This document shows positions 32,600-39,272 of a DNA stretch of 39,272 nucleotides, piece by piece. How positions within the stretch are numbered: position 1 is the stretch's first letter; each line of letters starts with the position of its first letter. Origin of the DNA: an uncultured Clostridia bacterium. Its GTDB lineage: Bacteria; Bacillota; Clostridia; Christensenellales; UBA1242. The notes beneath the pieces are model-generated. The model did not search any database. It was not told where the DNA came from and worked only from the letters and a program-made list of their open reading frames with translations. Made by a program: the position numbers and the translations under genes. Location: positions 76,137-115,408 of the forward strand of contig CANQDK010000004.1 of NCBI GenBank assembly GCA_947591785.1, read 5' to 3'.

Positions 32600-34726
32600 A
32601 TGGATTATAAAAAGTATGTTTTAAATGTTGCTGGAAAAGAAATTTCTTTTGAAACTGGCAAATTGTGTGGACAAAGCAATGGCTCTTGTCTTGTGCGTAG
32701 TGGTGACACTGTTGTTATGGTTAATGTCACAATGAGCGAAGAACCTAAACCAGGACAAGACTTCTTCCCTCTCTCAGTGGAATATCAAGAAAAAATGTAT
32801 TCTGTTGGGAAAATACCTGGTGGATTTAAAAAACGTGAAGGAAAACCAAGTGATAAAGCGATTCTCGTTTCTCGTCTTATCGACAGACCTCTTCGCCCAC
32901 TTTTTCCTAAGGGATTTTTCCACGATGTTGTCGTTGTTGCAACCGCTCTCTCTATTGACCCAGATGTCAGCCCAGAGCCTCTTGCTATGCTTGGTTCATC
33001 TTTCGCTTTGATGATTTCAGATATTCCATTCCTTGGGCCAACAGGTTCTGTTTCGGTTGGGCTTGTTGATGGAAAATTTGTTATCAATCCAAATCAAGAT
33101 GAGCGTGAAAGAAGTCAACTTTCTCTCACTGTCAGCGGAACAGAAGAAGCTGTTTTAATGATTGAAGGCGGTGCAAATGAAGTTCCTGAGGACATTTTCC
33201 TTGATGCAATTATGGTTGCCCATGAAGAAATCAAAAAGATTGTAAAAGAACTTAAAAAGATAAAAGAAGAAATTGGAAAACCTGTAAGTCCAAAAGTTGT
33301 TTATTACACGATTCCAGAAGATTTGGAAGCACAAGTGCGTGAGTATGCAGACAAACTTTATGACCACGTGCTTGACACTTTTGTTCGCAGTGAAAGAGAA
33401 GCTCGTGAAGAAGAAGCAAAAGCAGATGTTCTTGCTCATTTTGCAGAAATTTTTCCAGAAAAAGAGCGTGAAATCTCTGATGTGCTTTACAAAATAAAGA
33501 AAGAAAAGGTTCGTGCACATATCATTGAAAAGGGTGTTCGCCCTGATGGAAGAAAATTAGATGAAATTCGTCCTATTTGGTGTGAAGTTGGTTTGCTTCC
33601 AAGAGTTCATGGTTCAGCGGTGTTCACAAGAGGTGAAACTCAGGTGCTTTCTGCTCTCACTCTTGGAACTGTAAGCGATGTTCAAAAGTTGGAAGGCCTT
33701 GATGATGAAGAAGTGAACAGATATGTTCACCATTACAATATGCCACCTTATGCAACGGGCGAGGCTAAAATGATAAAAAGCACTGGCCGTCGAGAAATTG
33801 GGCATGGTGCTCTTGCTGAAAGAGCCCTTGAACCTGTTATTCCAAGTGAAGATGTCTTCCCTTATGCTTTGAGAATTGTCAGTGAAGTCCTTTCATCTAA
33901 TGGTTCTTCTTCTATGGCAAGTGTGTGTGGCTCAACATTAGCATTGATGGACGGCGGTGTTCCAATCAAAGCTCCTGTTGCTGGAATCGCTATGGGGCTT
34001 ATTAAAGATGAAAAATCAGGAAAAGTTGTTGTTCTTTCAGATATTCAAGGACTTGAAGATTTCCTTGGAGATATGGATTTTAAAGTCACAGGAACTGCAA
34101 AAGGTGTGACAGCAATCCAGATGGATATAAAAATCAAGGGTATTGATAAGGCAATCCTCACTGAAGCTCTTAATCGTGCTAAGATTGGAAGAATGTTTAT
34201 CATGGACAAACTTATTGCTTGCATAAGCGAGCCAAGACCACAAATTTCCAAATATGCACCAAAAATTATCACTATGCAAATTGACCCAGACTTTATCAAA
34301 GATGTTATTGGTTCTGGCGGAAAAACAATCAACAAAATTATTGATGAAACAGGCGTTAAGATTGACATTGAAGATGATGGGCAAGTGTTTATTGCTGGAC
34401 AAGACCTTGCAATGTGCGAAAAGGCACGCGATATTATTATTGGAATTGTTGAAGTTCCAGAAGTTGGCGATGTTTATGATGGAAAGGTTGTTCGTATTAT
34501 GAACTTTGGTGCTTTTGTTGACCTTGGTGGTGGCCGTGAAGGAATGATTCATATTTCAAAACTTTCAAATAAACATGTTGAAAAAGTTGAAGATGTTGTA
34601 AAAATTGGTGACAAAGTCGAGGTTGAAGTTATTAAGGTTGATGATAAAGGAAGAATTGACCTTAAAAGAATAGTCCCAAAAGAAGAACTTGAAAAAAATA
34701 AGGAAAACAAATCCTCTAATAAATAA
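32600..34726 (+). CDS. pnp: Polyribonucleotide nucleotidyltransferase (PNPase)
   Basis: PNPase degrades RNA 3' to 5' by phosphorolysis and can add tails in reverse. The 708-residue protein starts at ATG 32600, a few nt after CAGGAG. It contains two RNase PH domains (first around GKLCGQSNGSCLVRSGDTVVMV, second from GVRPDGRKLDEIRPI), with the second-domain SNGSSSMASVCGSTLALMDGGVP and a catalytic Asp in DFLGDMDFKVTG. A KH domain (IKDVIGSGGKTINKI) and an S1 domain (GDVYDGKVVRIMNFGAFVDL) close the protein. All expected parts are present at normal length. The ribosome site of the next gene begins within its stop region. Confidence 0.98.
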   Translation: MDYKKYVLNVAGKEISFETGKLCGQSNGSCLVRSGDTVVMVNVTMSEEPKPGQDFFPLSVEYQEKMYSVGKIPGGFKKREGKPSDKAILVSRLIDRPLRPLFPKGFFHDVVVVATALSIDPDVSPEPLAMLGSSFALMISDIPFLGPTGSVSVGLVDGKFVINPNQDERERSQLSLTVSGTEEAVLMIEGGANEVPEDIFLDAIMVAHEEIKKIVKELKKIKEEIGKPVSPKVVYYTIPEDLEAQVREYADKLYDHVLDTFVRSEREAREEEAKADVLAHFAEIFPEKEREISDVLYKIKKEKVRAHIIEKGVRPDGRKLDEIRPIWCEVGLLPRVHGSAVFTRGETQVLSALTLGTVSDVQKLEGLDDEEVNRYVHHYNMPPYATGEAKMIKSTGRREIGHGALAERALEPVIPSEDVFPYALRIVSEVLSSNGSSSMASVCGSTLALMDGGVPIKAPVAGIAMGLIKDEKSGKVVVLSDIQGLEDFLGDMDFKVTGTAKGVTAIQMDIKIKGIDKAILTEALNRAKIGRMFIMDKLIACISEPRPQISKYAPKIITMQIDPDFIKDVIGSGGKTINKIIDETGVKIDIEDDGQVFIAGQDLAMCEKARDIIIGIVEVPEVGDVYDGKVVRIMNFGAFVDLGGGREGMIHISKLSNKHVEKVEDVVKIGDKVEVEVIKVDDKGRIDLKRIVPKEELEKNKENKSSNK

Positions 34727-34738
34727 GGAGATTTTATA

Positions 34739-35233
34739 ATGCAAACTCATTTTGAGATTGAAAGAAAATTTTTGATTAAGTTTCTTCCAGATGCTGTTAA
34801 TTGTGCCGAAAAACATAAAATTGTTCAAGCATATAGCAGGGTTGGAGATGAAGTTGAAAGAGTTCGTTCTGTTGATGGGGTGCATTTCTTTAAAACAATA
34901 AAGAAAGGGCATGGTTTGAAGAGAATTGAAACTGAATTTGAAATTTCAAAAAAAGATTATGATGCCGTTTTAAATAAATGTGCTGGAAAGATAATTGAAA
35001 AAGAACGCTTTAAAATTTCTTTGGAAGACAATCTTGTTGCAGAAATTGATGTTTATAAGAATAAATTTTTCAATAAAAAACCTCTTTGTGTTGTTGAAGT
35101 TGAATTTCCAAATATTGAAAAGGCAAATTCTTTTCAAGCTCCAAAATGGTTTGGAGAAGAAGTAACTTTTGATAAAAGATTTGAAAATTCAGTTCTTGCA
35201 CAAACTGGTGAAAATGTGACTATTTCAAAATAA
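34739..35233 (+). CDS. CYTH-domain protein (triphosphate tunnel metalloenzyme)
   Basis: The 164-residue protein begins with the CYTH hallmark ExExK (E6, E8, K10 in FEIERKFL). It carries the alternating charged strands that form the tunnel: VERVRSVDG, FFKTIKKG, RIETEFEIS, EKERFKISL, VAEIDVYK and VVEVEFPN. Members hydrolyse inorganic triphosphate or thiamine triphosphate, or act as class IV adenylate cyclases; the substrate cannot be chosen from sequence. AAGGAG overlaps the pnp stop, so it is the last gene of the pnp operon, and a strong terminator follows. Confidence 0.88.
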   Translation: MQTHFEIERKFLIKFLPDAVNCAEKHKIVQAYSRVGDEVERVRSVDGVHFFKTIKKGHGLKRIETEFEISKKDYDAVLNKCAGKIIEKERFKISLEDNLVAEIDVYKNKFFNKKPLCVVEVEFPNIEKANSFQAPKWFGEEVTFDKRFENSVLAQTGENVTISK

Positions 35234-35240
35234 AATTAAT

Positions 35241-35268
35241 AAAAACACCTTTTTAGGTGTTTTTTTTT
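35241..35268 (+). terminator. Intrinsic terminator after the pnp operon
   Basis: AAAAACACCT, a TTTT loop, AGGTGTTTTT and a further T run: a 10-bp perfect stem just after the CYTH gene stop. Confidence 0.92.
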
Positions 35269-35297
35269 GATGAGTTTTTGTCATTTTATGGGTTCTA

Positions 35298-35891
35298 TCA
35301 TTTATTATTGCCAATTTCTTTGGTGGAATTGTCAATATTGTTTGAATCCTTTGATAGCATTTTTACTGCAATTTTTTCTCCTTTATTTGATGTTTCAAAA
35401 TGGAATCCATTTCTTATGTAAAAAGAATATGAACCCATTGAAAAGTTTCCAAATGGAGAATATTTTGCATAAATTCTTTCACATTTATCTTCTTTTGCAA
35501 TTTGCTCGATTTCTTTAAACATTGCACTTCCAAGTCCAACTTGAAAATATTTTTCATCTAAAATTTCAATATGAAGAAGTTCACACTCTTTTTTTTCAAG
35601 CTGGCATAAAACTTCTTTGTTATCAGTTATTTTTAACTTTAAATATTCTCCATTAAAATCTTTTTCTTTAATAATATTTTTTCCAAACTTATGATAAATT
35701 GTTTTTGAAGGAAGATTATTTGCAGGATTGTTTATTTCGTGGGAAAAAGTGTAAAGGATTGAATAAGCACATTTTGCAATTATATGTCCAAAAAAATCTT
35801 GAGCAGTGATAATATTCTGTTCAGGAAAAGAGGTGTGATATAAGGTTGCTGTTTTGCCATTTTTAAGTTTTATTTTCTTCTTATCAAACAT
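35298..35891 (-). CDS. GNAT-family N-acetyltransferase-like protein
   Basis: AAGGAG lies 6 nt before the minus-strand ATG at 35891. The 197-residue product has a poorly recognised N-terminal half with no clear motif. A C-terminal GNAT core follows: ELLHIEILDEKYFQVGLGSAMFKEIEQIA supplies the strand and acetyl-CoA loop (QVGLGSAMF matching Q/RxxGxG/A), and YSFYIRNGFHFE matches the late motif. The acceptor is unknown. It is monocistronic on the minus strand and converges with the pnp operon, sharing the short spacer that carries the terminator. Confidence 0.75.
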   Translation of the reverse strand: MFDKKKIKLKNGKTATLYHTSFPEQNIITAQDFFGHIIAKCAYSILYTFSHEINNPANNLPSKTIYHKFGKNIIKEKDFNGEYLKLKITDNKEVLCQLEKKECELLHIEILDEKYFQVGLGSAMFKEIEQIAKEDKCERIYAKYSPFGNFSMGSYSFYIRNGFHFETSNKGEKIAVKMLSKDSNNIDNSTKEIGNNK

Positions 35892-36071
35892 AACTTCTCC
35901 TTGTCGTTTTATGAAGTTTTTATTTAATATATTTTTAGTATATCATATTTTTTTTGCGATTTCAAGATGTTAATATTTAAATAATTTTGTTAAAGAGTTA
36001 AAGAGATTGTGTCGAAAAATATTTTTTTCCATAGAATGTTATTGAGCCTATTTTAAAGGAGGATAAAAAAT

Positions 36072-36947
36072 TTGAACAATTTATTTTGTGGTTGTAGGCA
36101 ACCATTCCAAGATAGGTATAACGTCATTCTAACATCTGCTGGACCACAAGGGCCAGTCGGACCTGTGGGAAGAACAGGAGCAACTGGACCAACTGGACCG
36201 CAAGGATTGATTGGACCAACTGGACCGACAGGTGCAACTGGGCCGACAGGTGCAACAGGGCCAACTGGATTTGGTATAATTGGGCCAACTGGTGTGACAG
36301 GTGCAACAGGGCCAACAGGTGCGACAGGAGTAACAGGCCCTACAGGCCCTACTGGAGTAACAGGGGCAACTGGGCCAACTGGTGTAACTCCAACAATAAC
36401 TGTTGCAGAAACAAACACTCTTGACCCAGGCGAAAGTGCTTCTGTGACAGCAACAACAGTTGGTGACAATGTGCAACTGACATTCAATATTCCACAAGGG
36501 CCAACAGGAGAAGCCGCACCAGCAGTCACACAAAGTTATTTGTTGGCTTCGTCAACATCTGCAGCACAAGTTTCTGATGACAGTCCAATTATATTTAACA
36601 CAACTGATGAAGGTTCAAATATAACGCTAAGTGCAACTGATGGAACAATCACAGTTAATGATGCTGGGTTATATTTAGTTCTTTGGACAGTTGCAGTTAC
36701 AAATGGTTCAACTCAACAACAGATTGTTGTAAGTCTTGTAAATGGTGGCCAAACAGAACCCTTAGCAACCAGTTCTTCAGGGAGTGAAGTGGCTCAGTCA
36801 ACAGGAACGGCAACTTTAAATGGTTATGCAGTCATTCAAGCTGATGCTGGAGAGACATTCCAACTTATCAACACATCAGGGGCAGAATTTACGCCAATTA
36901 CAGGGACAGCAACTCCAAACAGAATCGTTTTTGTTAGGATTGTGTGA
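36072..36947 (+). CDS. Collagen-like surface protein (BclA-type), 291 aa
   Basis: AAAGGAGG (36055-36062) lies 9 nt before a TTG start at 36072; no ATG is available before the repeats. The N-terminus is short and cysteine-containing (FCGCRQPFQ). About 27 Gly-X-Thr/Pro triplets, mostly GPT and GAT, follow at residues 24-105 with one interruption. The C-terminal ~170 residues look like a C1q/TNF-type beta sandwich ([31 protein letters not shown]). This plan matches exosporium or spore-surface filaments of spore formers and similar adhesins. No signal peptide is visible, as in spore-coat collagen proteins made in the mother cell. It converges with a paralogue sharing [15 protein letters not shown]. 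Confidence 0.88.
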   Translation: MNNLFCGCRQPFQDRYNVILTSAGPQGPVGPVGRTGATGPTGPQGLIGPTGPTGATGPTGATGPTGFGIIGPTGVTGATGPTGATGVTGPTGPTGVTGATGPTGVTPTITVAETNTLDPGESASVTATTVGDNVQLTFNIPQGPTGEAAPAVTQSYLLASSTSAAQVSDDSPIIFNTTDEGSNITLSATDGTITVNDAGLYLVLWTVAVTNGSTQQQIVVSLVNGGQTEPLATSSSGSEVAQSTGTATLNGYAVIQADAGETFQLINTSGAEFTPITGTATPNRIVFVRIV

Positions 36948-36961
36948 CTTTAATAAAAAAG

Positions 36962-36984
36962 AATAGGGATTTTTCCCTATTTTT
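36962..36984 (+). terminator. Intrinsic terminator after the first collagen-like gene
   Basis: AATAGGGA and TCCCTATT form an 8-bp stem around TTTT, followed by T residues. Upstream A residues make it potentially bidirectional. Confidence 0.85.
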
Positions 36985-37031
36985 TTATTTTAATGAATTT
37001 AATTAATTTTAAAATAATTTTAAGATAGTTG

Positions 37032-37112
37032 ATTTAAAACCTTTTAATGTTCATTTATAACTTTTTAATATGATTTAAAACATTTTTTAATGTTAATTTA
37101 AAACTATTTTAA
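37032..37112. repeat. Short imperfect tandem repeat in convergent spacer
   Basis: Four copies of a unit resembling ATTTAAAAC-TTTTTAATGTT begin at about 37032, 37053, 37073 and 37096, with 20-23 bp periods. They lie between the terminators of the two collagen-like genes. No coding role is seen. Confidence 0.5.
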
Positions 37113-37164
37113 ATTTATATTAGTATTTTAAAGTTCTTTATTTTATATTTTAATTTTAATTGAT

Positions 37165-38451
37165 TTAATTATTTTCTGATGGAGAGAGTTTTGTTATAAT
37201 TATGCTTAATAAAGCACTTGTAAAATATGAATCCGAAATTGTTTCAGTTATGTCACAACCATGAATATAAATTGTTTTCTTCTGCAAGTTGACAAGCTCG
37301 TATGGAGTATTGACATCTGATACCACAAAAACTCCTTGCCCAACTAGGCTTTTTGGAACATGTTCAACCCATGTGTTTCCTGCTGCAAGAATTCCTTCTC
37401 CTCCAACTTCTCGAAATCCTATTGCAATAAAATCTGTTATTAAATCGAAAATTGAACTTGTCATTTGACAACGTGCATTTGTTGAAAATGTTATTCTATA
37501 AACTCCAGTTTCGTTAAAGGTTATTGTGTTGTTTTTTATTGAAATCAAATTTCCATAATTTGTTTCTAATCGCATCAATGGAAGTCGTCCGCCAGACTCA
37601 ATCTTAATCCCATCAACAGGATATAAGTGTCCCGCTTCAGTGTATGAAACTATGTATGCAGATTTTATTTGATATGGTCCTGTTGCTCCTTGTGGCCCTC
37701 GCGGGCCTTGAGGCCCAACTGGCCCTTGCTGTCCTCGCTCACCTTGTGGCCCTTGAACACCTTGTGGCCCTTGTGCTCCAGGAGGGCCTTGAACACCTTG
37801 AATACCTTGTGCTCCTTCACTTCCTTGTTCACCTTGTGGGCCTTGAGGGCCAATTGAACCTTTTGGTATGAAAAATTCTAAATAATGAGTATTGTTTACA
37901 AAAGAATCTTGCACATAAGCCTCTTCTTCTGGTTCAATTGAGTATGTGTTTTGTATTACAATGTTTTCAGCAGGCTCTGAATGTCCAGGTTCACCCTGTG
38001 GAATTCCAAAGTTGAAATAAGATGTGTCTCCTTTGTATGTTATTGTCATTGTTGCGTCTGACGAGGGTGGAAGTGTGGATATTGTTCCAATTGCAAATTC
38101 ACCTCCACCAGCTGCACCTTGAGGCCCTTGTTCGCCTTGAGGTCCTGTTGGCCCTATTGGTCCAGTCGCACCAGTATTACCTTGTGGGCCTGTTGGTCCA
38201 GTTGACCCAATCAAACCAGTTGCTCCAGTGGGGCCTGTTGGGCCAATGACGGTTAAACCTCGTGGTCCAGTTATCCCTTGAATGCCAGTTGCACCAGTAG
38301 GGCCAGTTGGTCCAGTTGCTCCAATTGGTCCAGTCGGTCCTGTTGCTCCAGTCCTTCCCACAGGCCCGACGACAGTTCTTGGATTATTTAAAACAATATT
38401 GCAGTTGTTTTTTGATTTGATGCAATCGCAAGGATTTGTCTTTTTCAACAT
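37165..38451 (-). CDS. Collagen-like surface protein with two collagen blocks, 428 aa
   Basis: AGGAGG precedes the minus-strand ATG at 38451. The protein begins with a Cys-rich head ([13 protein letters not shown]), followed by a GPT/GAT-rich collagen block starting [16 protein letters not shown] non-collagen insert of about 80 residues contains two similar segments ([11 protein letters not shown] and [11 protein letters not shown]). A second, GPQ/GEQ-rich block then leads to a C-terminal beta-sandwich of about 150 residues ([16 protein letters not shown]). The second block resembles phage tail-fibre and Clostridium collagen-like sequence more than the first. There is no signal peptide. It shares its head and first block with the convergent neighbour but has a different tail, suggesting duplication followed by domain exchange. 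Confidence 0.88.
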   Translation of the reverse strand: MLKKTNPCDCIKSKNNCNIVLNNPRTVVGPVGRTGATGPTGPIGATGPTGPTGATGIQGITGPRGLTVIGPTGPTGATGLIGSTGPTGPQGNTGATGPIGPTGPQGEQGPQGAAGGGEFAIGTISTLPPSSDATMTITYKGDTSYFNFGIPQGEPGHSEPAENIVIQNTYSIEPEEEAYVQDSFVNNTHYLEFFIPKGSIGPQGPQGEQGSEGAQGIQGVQGPPGAQGPQGVQGPQGERGQQGPVGPQGPRGPQGATGPYQIKSAYIVSYTEAGHLYPVDGIKIESGGRLPLMRLETNYGNLISIKNNTITFNETGVYRITFSTNARCQMTSSIFDLITDFIAIGFREVGGEGILAAGNTWVEHVPKSLVGQGVFVVSDVNTPYELVNLQKKTIYIHGCDITETISDSYFTSALLSIIITKLSPSENN

Positions 38452-38577
38452 AACTTCCTCCTAAGTTTTATGAGTTATTCAATCAATATATTATATTTTT
38501 TTAACAAAGATTTTGTTATATGTTTTGAATACCTAATTTTTTTTGTGGAAATAATTAAATAATTGAGGTTAAAATAA

Positions 38578-39272
38578 ATGAAAAAACTGCAAGAGTATTT
38601 TAAAAAGCGAAATTTTAATGAGACTGGAGAGCCAAGTGGAGAAATAAATTACAAAAGAAAAAATAAAAAAGATAAAATTTTTGTTGTTCAGCATCATCTT
38701 GCAAGAAAGGAACATTATGATTTTAGATTGGAATGGAAAGGGGTTTTATTGTCTTTTGCTGTTCCAAAAGGCCCTTCATTTAATCCTAAGGATAAAAGAT
38801 TGGCTATTCAAGTTGAAAATCATCCAATTGATTATTCGGAATTTGAAGGAACAATTCCTAAAGGACAATATGGTGGTGGAACAGTTATGTTGTGGGATAG
38901 TGGAGTATATAAGGAATTAAATAATTTCACAAAAGGGCTTAAAGAAGGGGTTCTTAAATTTGAACTTTTTGGAAATCGGCTAAATGGCAAATGGACTCTT
39001 GTTAAGTTTGATATAGAAAACGAAAACAATAATTGGCTTTTAATCAAAGAAAAAGATGAATTTATAAATTATTCTTATGATATTGAAAAATATAACACAA
39101 GTATAAAAAGTGGAAAAACTATGGAAGAAATTGCTGAAAATTCAAAAAATAAAGAAAATATTAATAAAAATAAAGAAAAAATTAATGAAAATCAAGAAAA
39201 AACTGTAAAAAAATTGAATAAAACTAAAAATCCCTTTAATTCTGTTGATTTGGAACTTTGCACTTTATTAAA
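38578..39272 (+). CDS. ligD: LigD-type DNA repair ligase: 3'-phosphoesterase domain and start of ligase (partial)
   Basis: GAGG (38565-38568) lies 9 nt before ATG 38578; the frame stays open to the window end. The first ~150 residues are the LigD phosphoesterase domain: FVVQHHLARKEHYDFRLEW, LLSFAVPKGPSFNPKDKRLA, HPIDYSEFEGTIPKGQYGGG and GKWTLVKF. An Asn/Lys-rich linker and then NPFNSVDLELCTLL follow, which may be the start of the ATP-dependent ligase domain. In Ku-dependent end joining this domain trims 3' ends before sealing. Unlike the mycobacterial fusion, no polymerase domain precedes it. Ku is not in the window. Confidence 0.88.
   Translation, partial: MKKLQEYFKKRNFNETGEPSGEINYKRKNKKDKIFVVQHHLARKEHYDFRLEWKGVLLSFAVPKGPSFNPKDKRLAIQVENHPIDYSEFEGTIPKGQYGGGTVMLWDSGVYKELNNFTKGLKEGVLKFELFGNRLNGKWTLVKFDIENENNNWLLIKEKDEFINYSYDIEKYNTSIKSGKTMEEIAENSKNKENINKNKEKINENQEKTVKKLNKTKNPFNSVDLELCTLL

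Noticed and set aside
36030-36038. Sigma-K-type -10 (CATAGAATG) before the collagen-like gene
   Set aside because: It is one base off the CATAnnnTA consensus with no convincing -35, and such matches are frequent in AT-rich DNA, so I did not list it.
36053-36529. Long minus-strand frames opposite the collagen repeats (also 37644-37871 and 38022-38464 on plus)
   Set aside because: These are complements of GGX-rich repeat DNA, giving repetitive PVGPVAPV-type or cysteine/serine-rich translations. They have no ribosome site and lie opposite well-supported genes.
37032-37112. CRISPR array
   Set aside because: The repeats are short, imperfect and directly adjacent with no unique spacers of constant length, and no cas gene is nearby.

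Overview
The window looks like a chromosomal segment of an AT-rich, anaerobic, clostridia-like Firmicute using the standard bacterial code (TAA and TGA both serve as stops). Supporting features are the strong AGGAGG-type ribosome binding sites, TTGACA/TATAAT promoters, a recJ-rel-hemZ cluster, rpsO next to pnp, and GatCAB-based tRNA amidation. I cannot name a genus. No transposase, integrase, phage module, CRISPR array or rRNA is visible.

Layout. 1-1307: end of an unknown gene overlapping an intracellular-looking subtilisin-type protease. 1595-2629 (minus): murG. 2935-8055: a type IIA topoisomerase pair (ParE/GyrB then ParC/GyrA), the A subunit carrying a long acidic N-terminal extension. 8278-13461: a giant GLUG-repeat surface lipoprotein. 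13697-14530: a DprA-like protein. 14594-15316: structured intergenic DNA, a 61-residue minus-strand gene, a broken 3' half of tRNA-Leu, and a divergent promoter region. 15343-16434: two unrecognised genes. 16463-21255: promoter, leader peptides, attenuator, archaeal-type aspS, gatC, gatA and gatB. 21463-21548 (minus): intact tRNA-Leu(CAA). 21757-24926: a sugar-activation and glycosyltransfer cluster. 24974-25972: a zinc-peptidase-like protein. 26116-31978: recJ, rel and hemZ. 32218-35233: rpsO, pnp and a CYTH protein. 35298-35891 (minus): a GNAT acetyltransferase. 36072-38451: two convergent collagen-like surface proteins. 38578 to the end: LigD-type DNA repair ligase, cut by the window edge.

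The most interesting part is 16463-16895. A near-consensus promoter drives a 26-residue leader peptide with six consecutive Asn codons and a seventh nearby. The Asn-codon segment pairs with the end of the leader ORF (about 18 bp). That same end segment can instead pair with a stretch overlapping the 5' arm of a strong intrinsic terminator (about 13 bp). This is the 1:2 / 2:3 / 3:4 logic of a trp-type attenuator. It sits directly upstream of the genes that make Asn-tRNA(Asn) by the indirect route: AspRS charges tRNA-Asn with Asp, and GatCAB amidates it. The predicted behaviour is that a shortage of Asn-tRNA(Asn) stalls the leader ribosome and switches on the enzymes that make Asn-tRNA(Asn). A second small ORF with three Asn codons overlaps the aspS start and may add translational control.

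This operon lies between an intact tRNA-Leu and a 58-bp direct-repeat copy of that tRNA's 3' half, 6.4 kb apart. By eye its genes are richer in G+C-ending codons than their neighbours. Together this suggests a tRNA-targeted island, now lacking an integrase, that carries an Asn-tRNA production line with its own product sensor.
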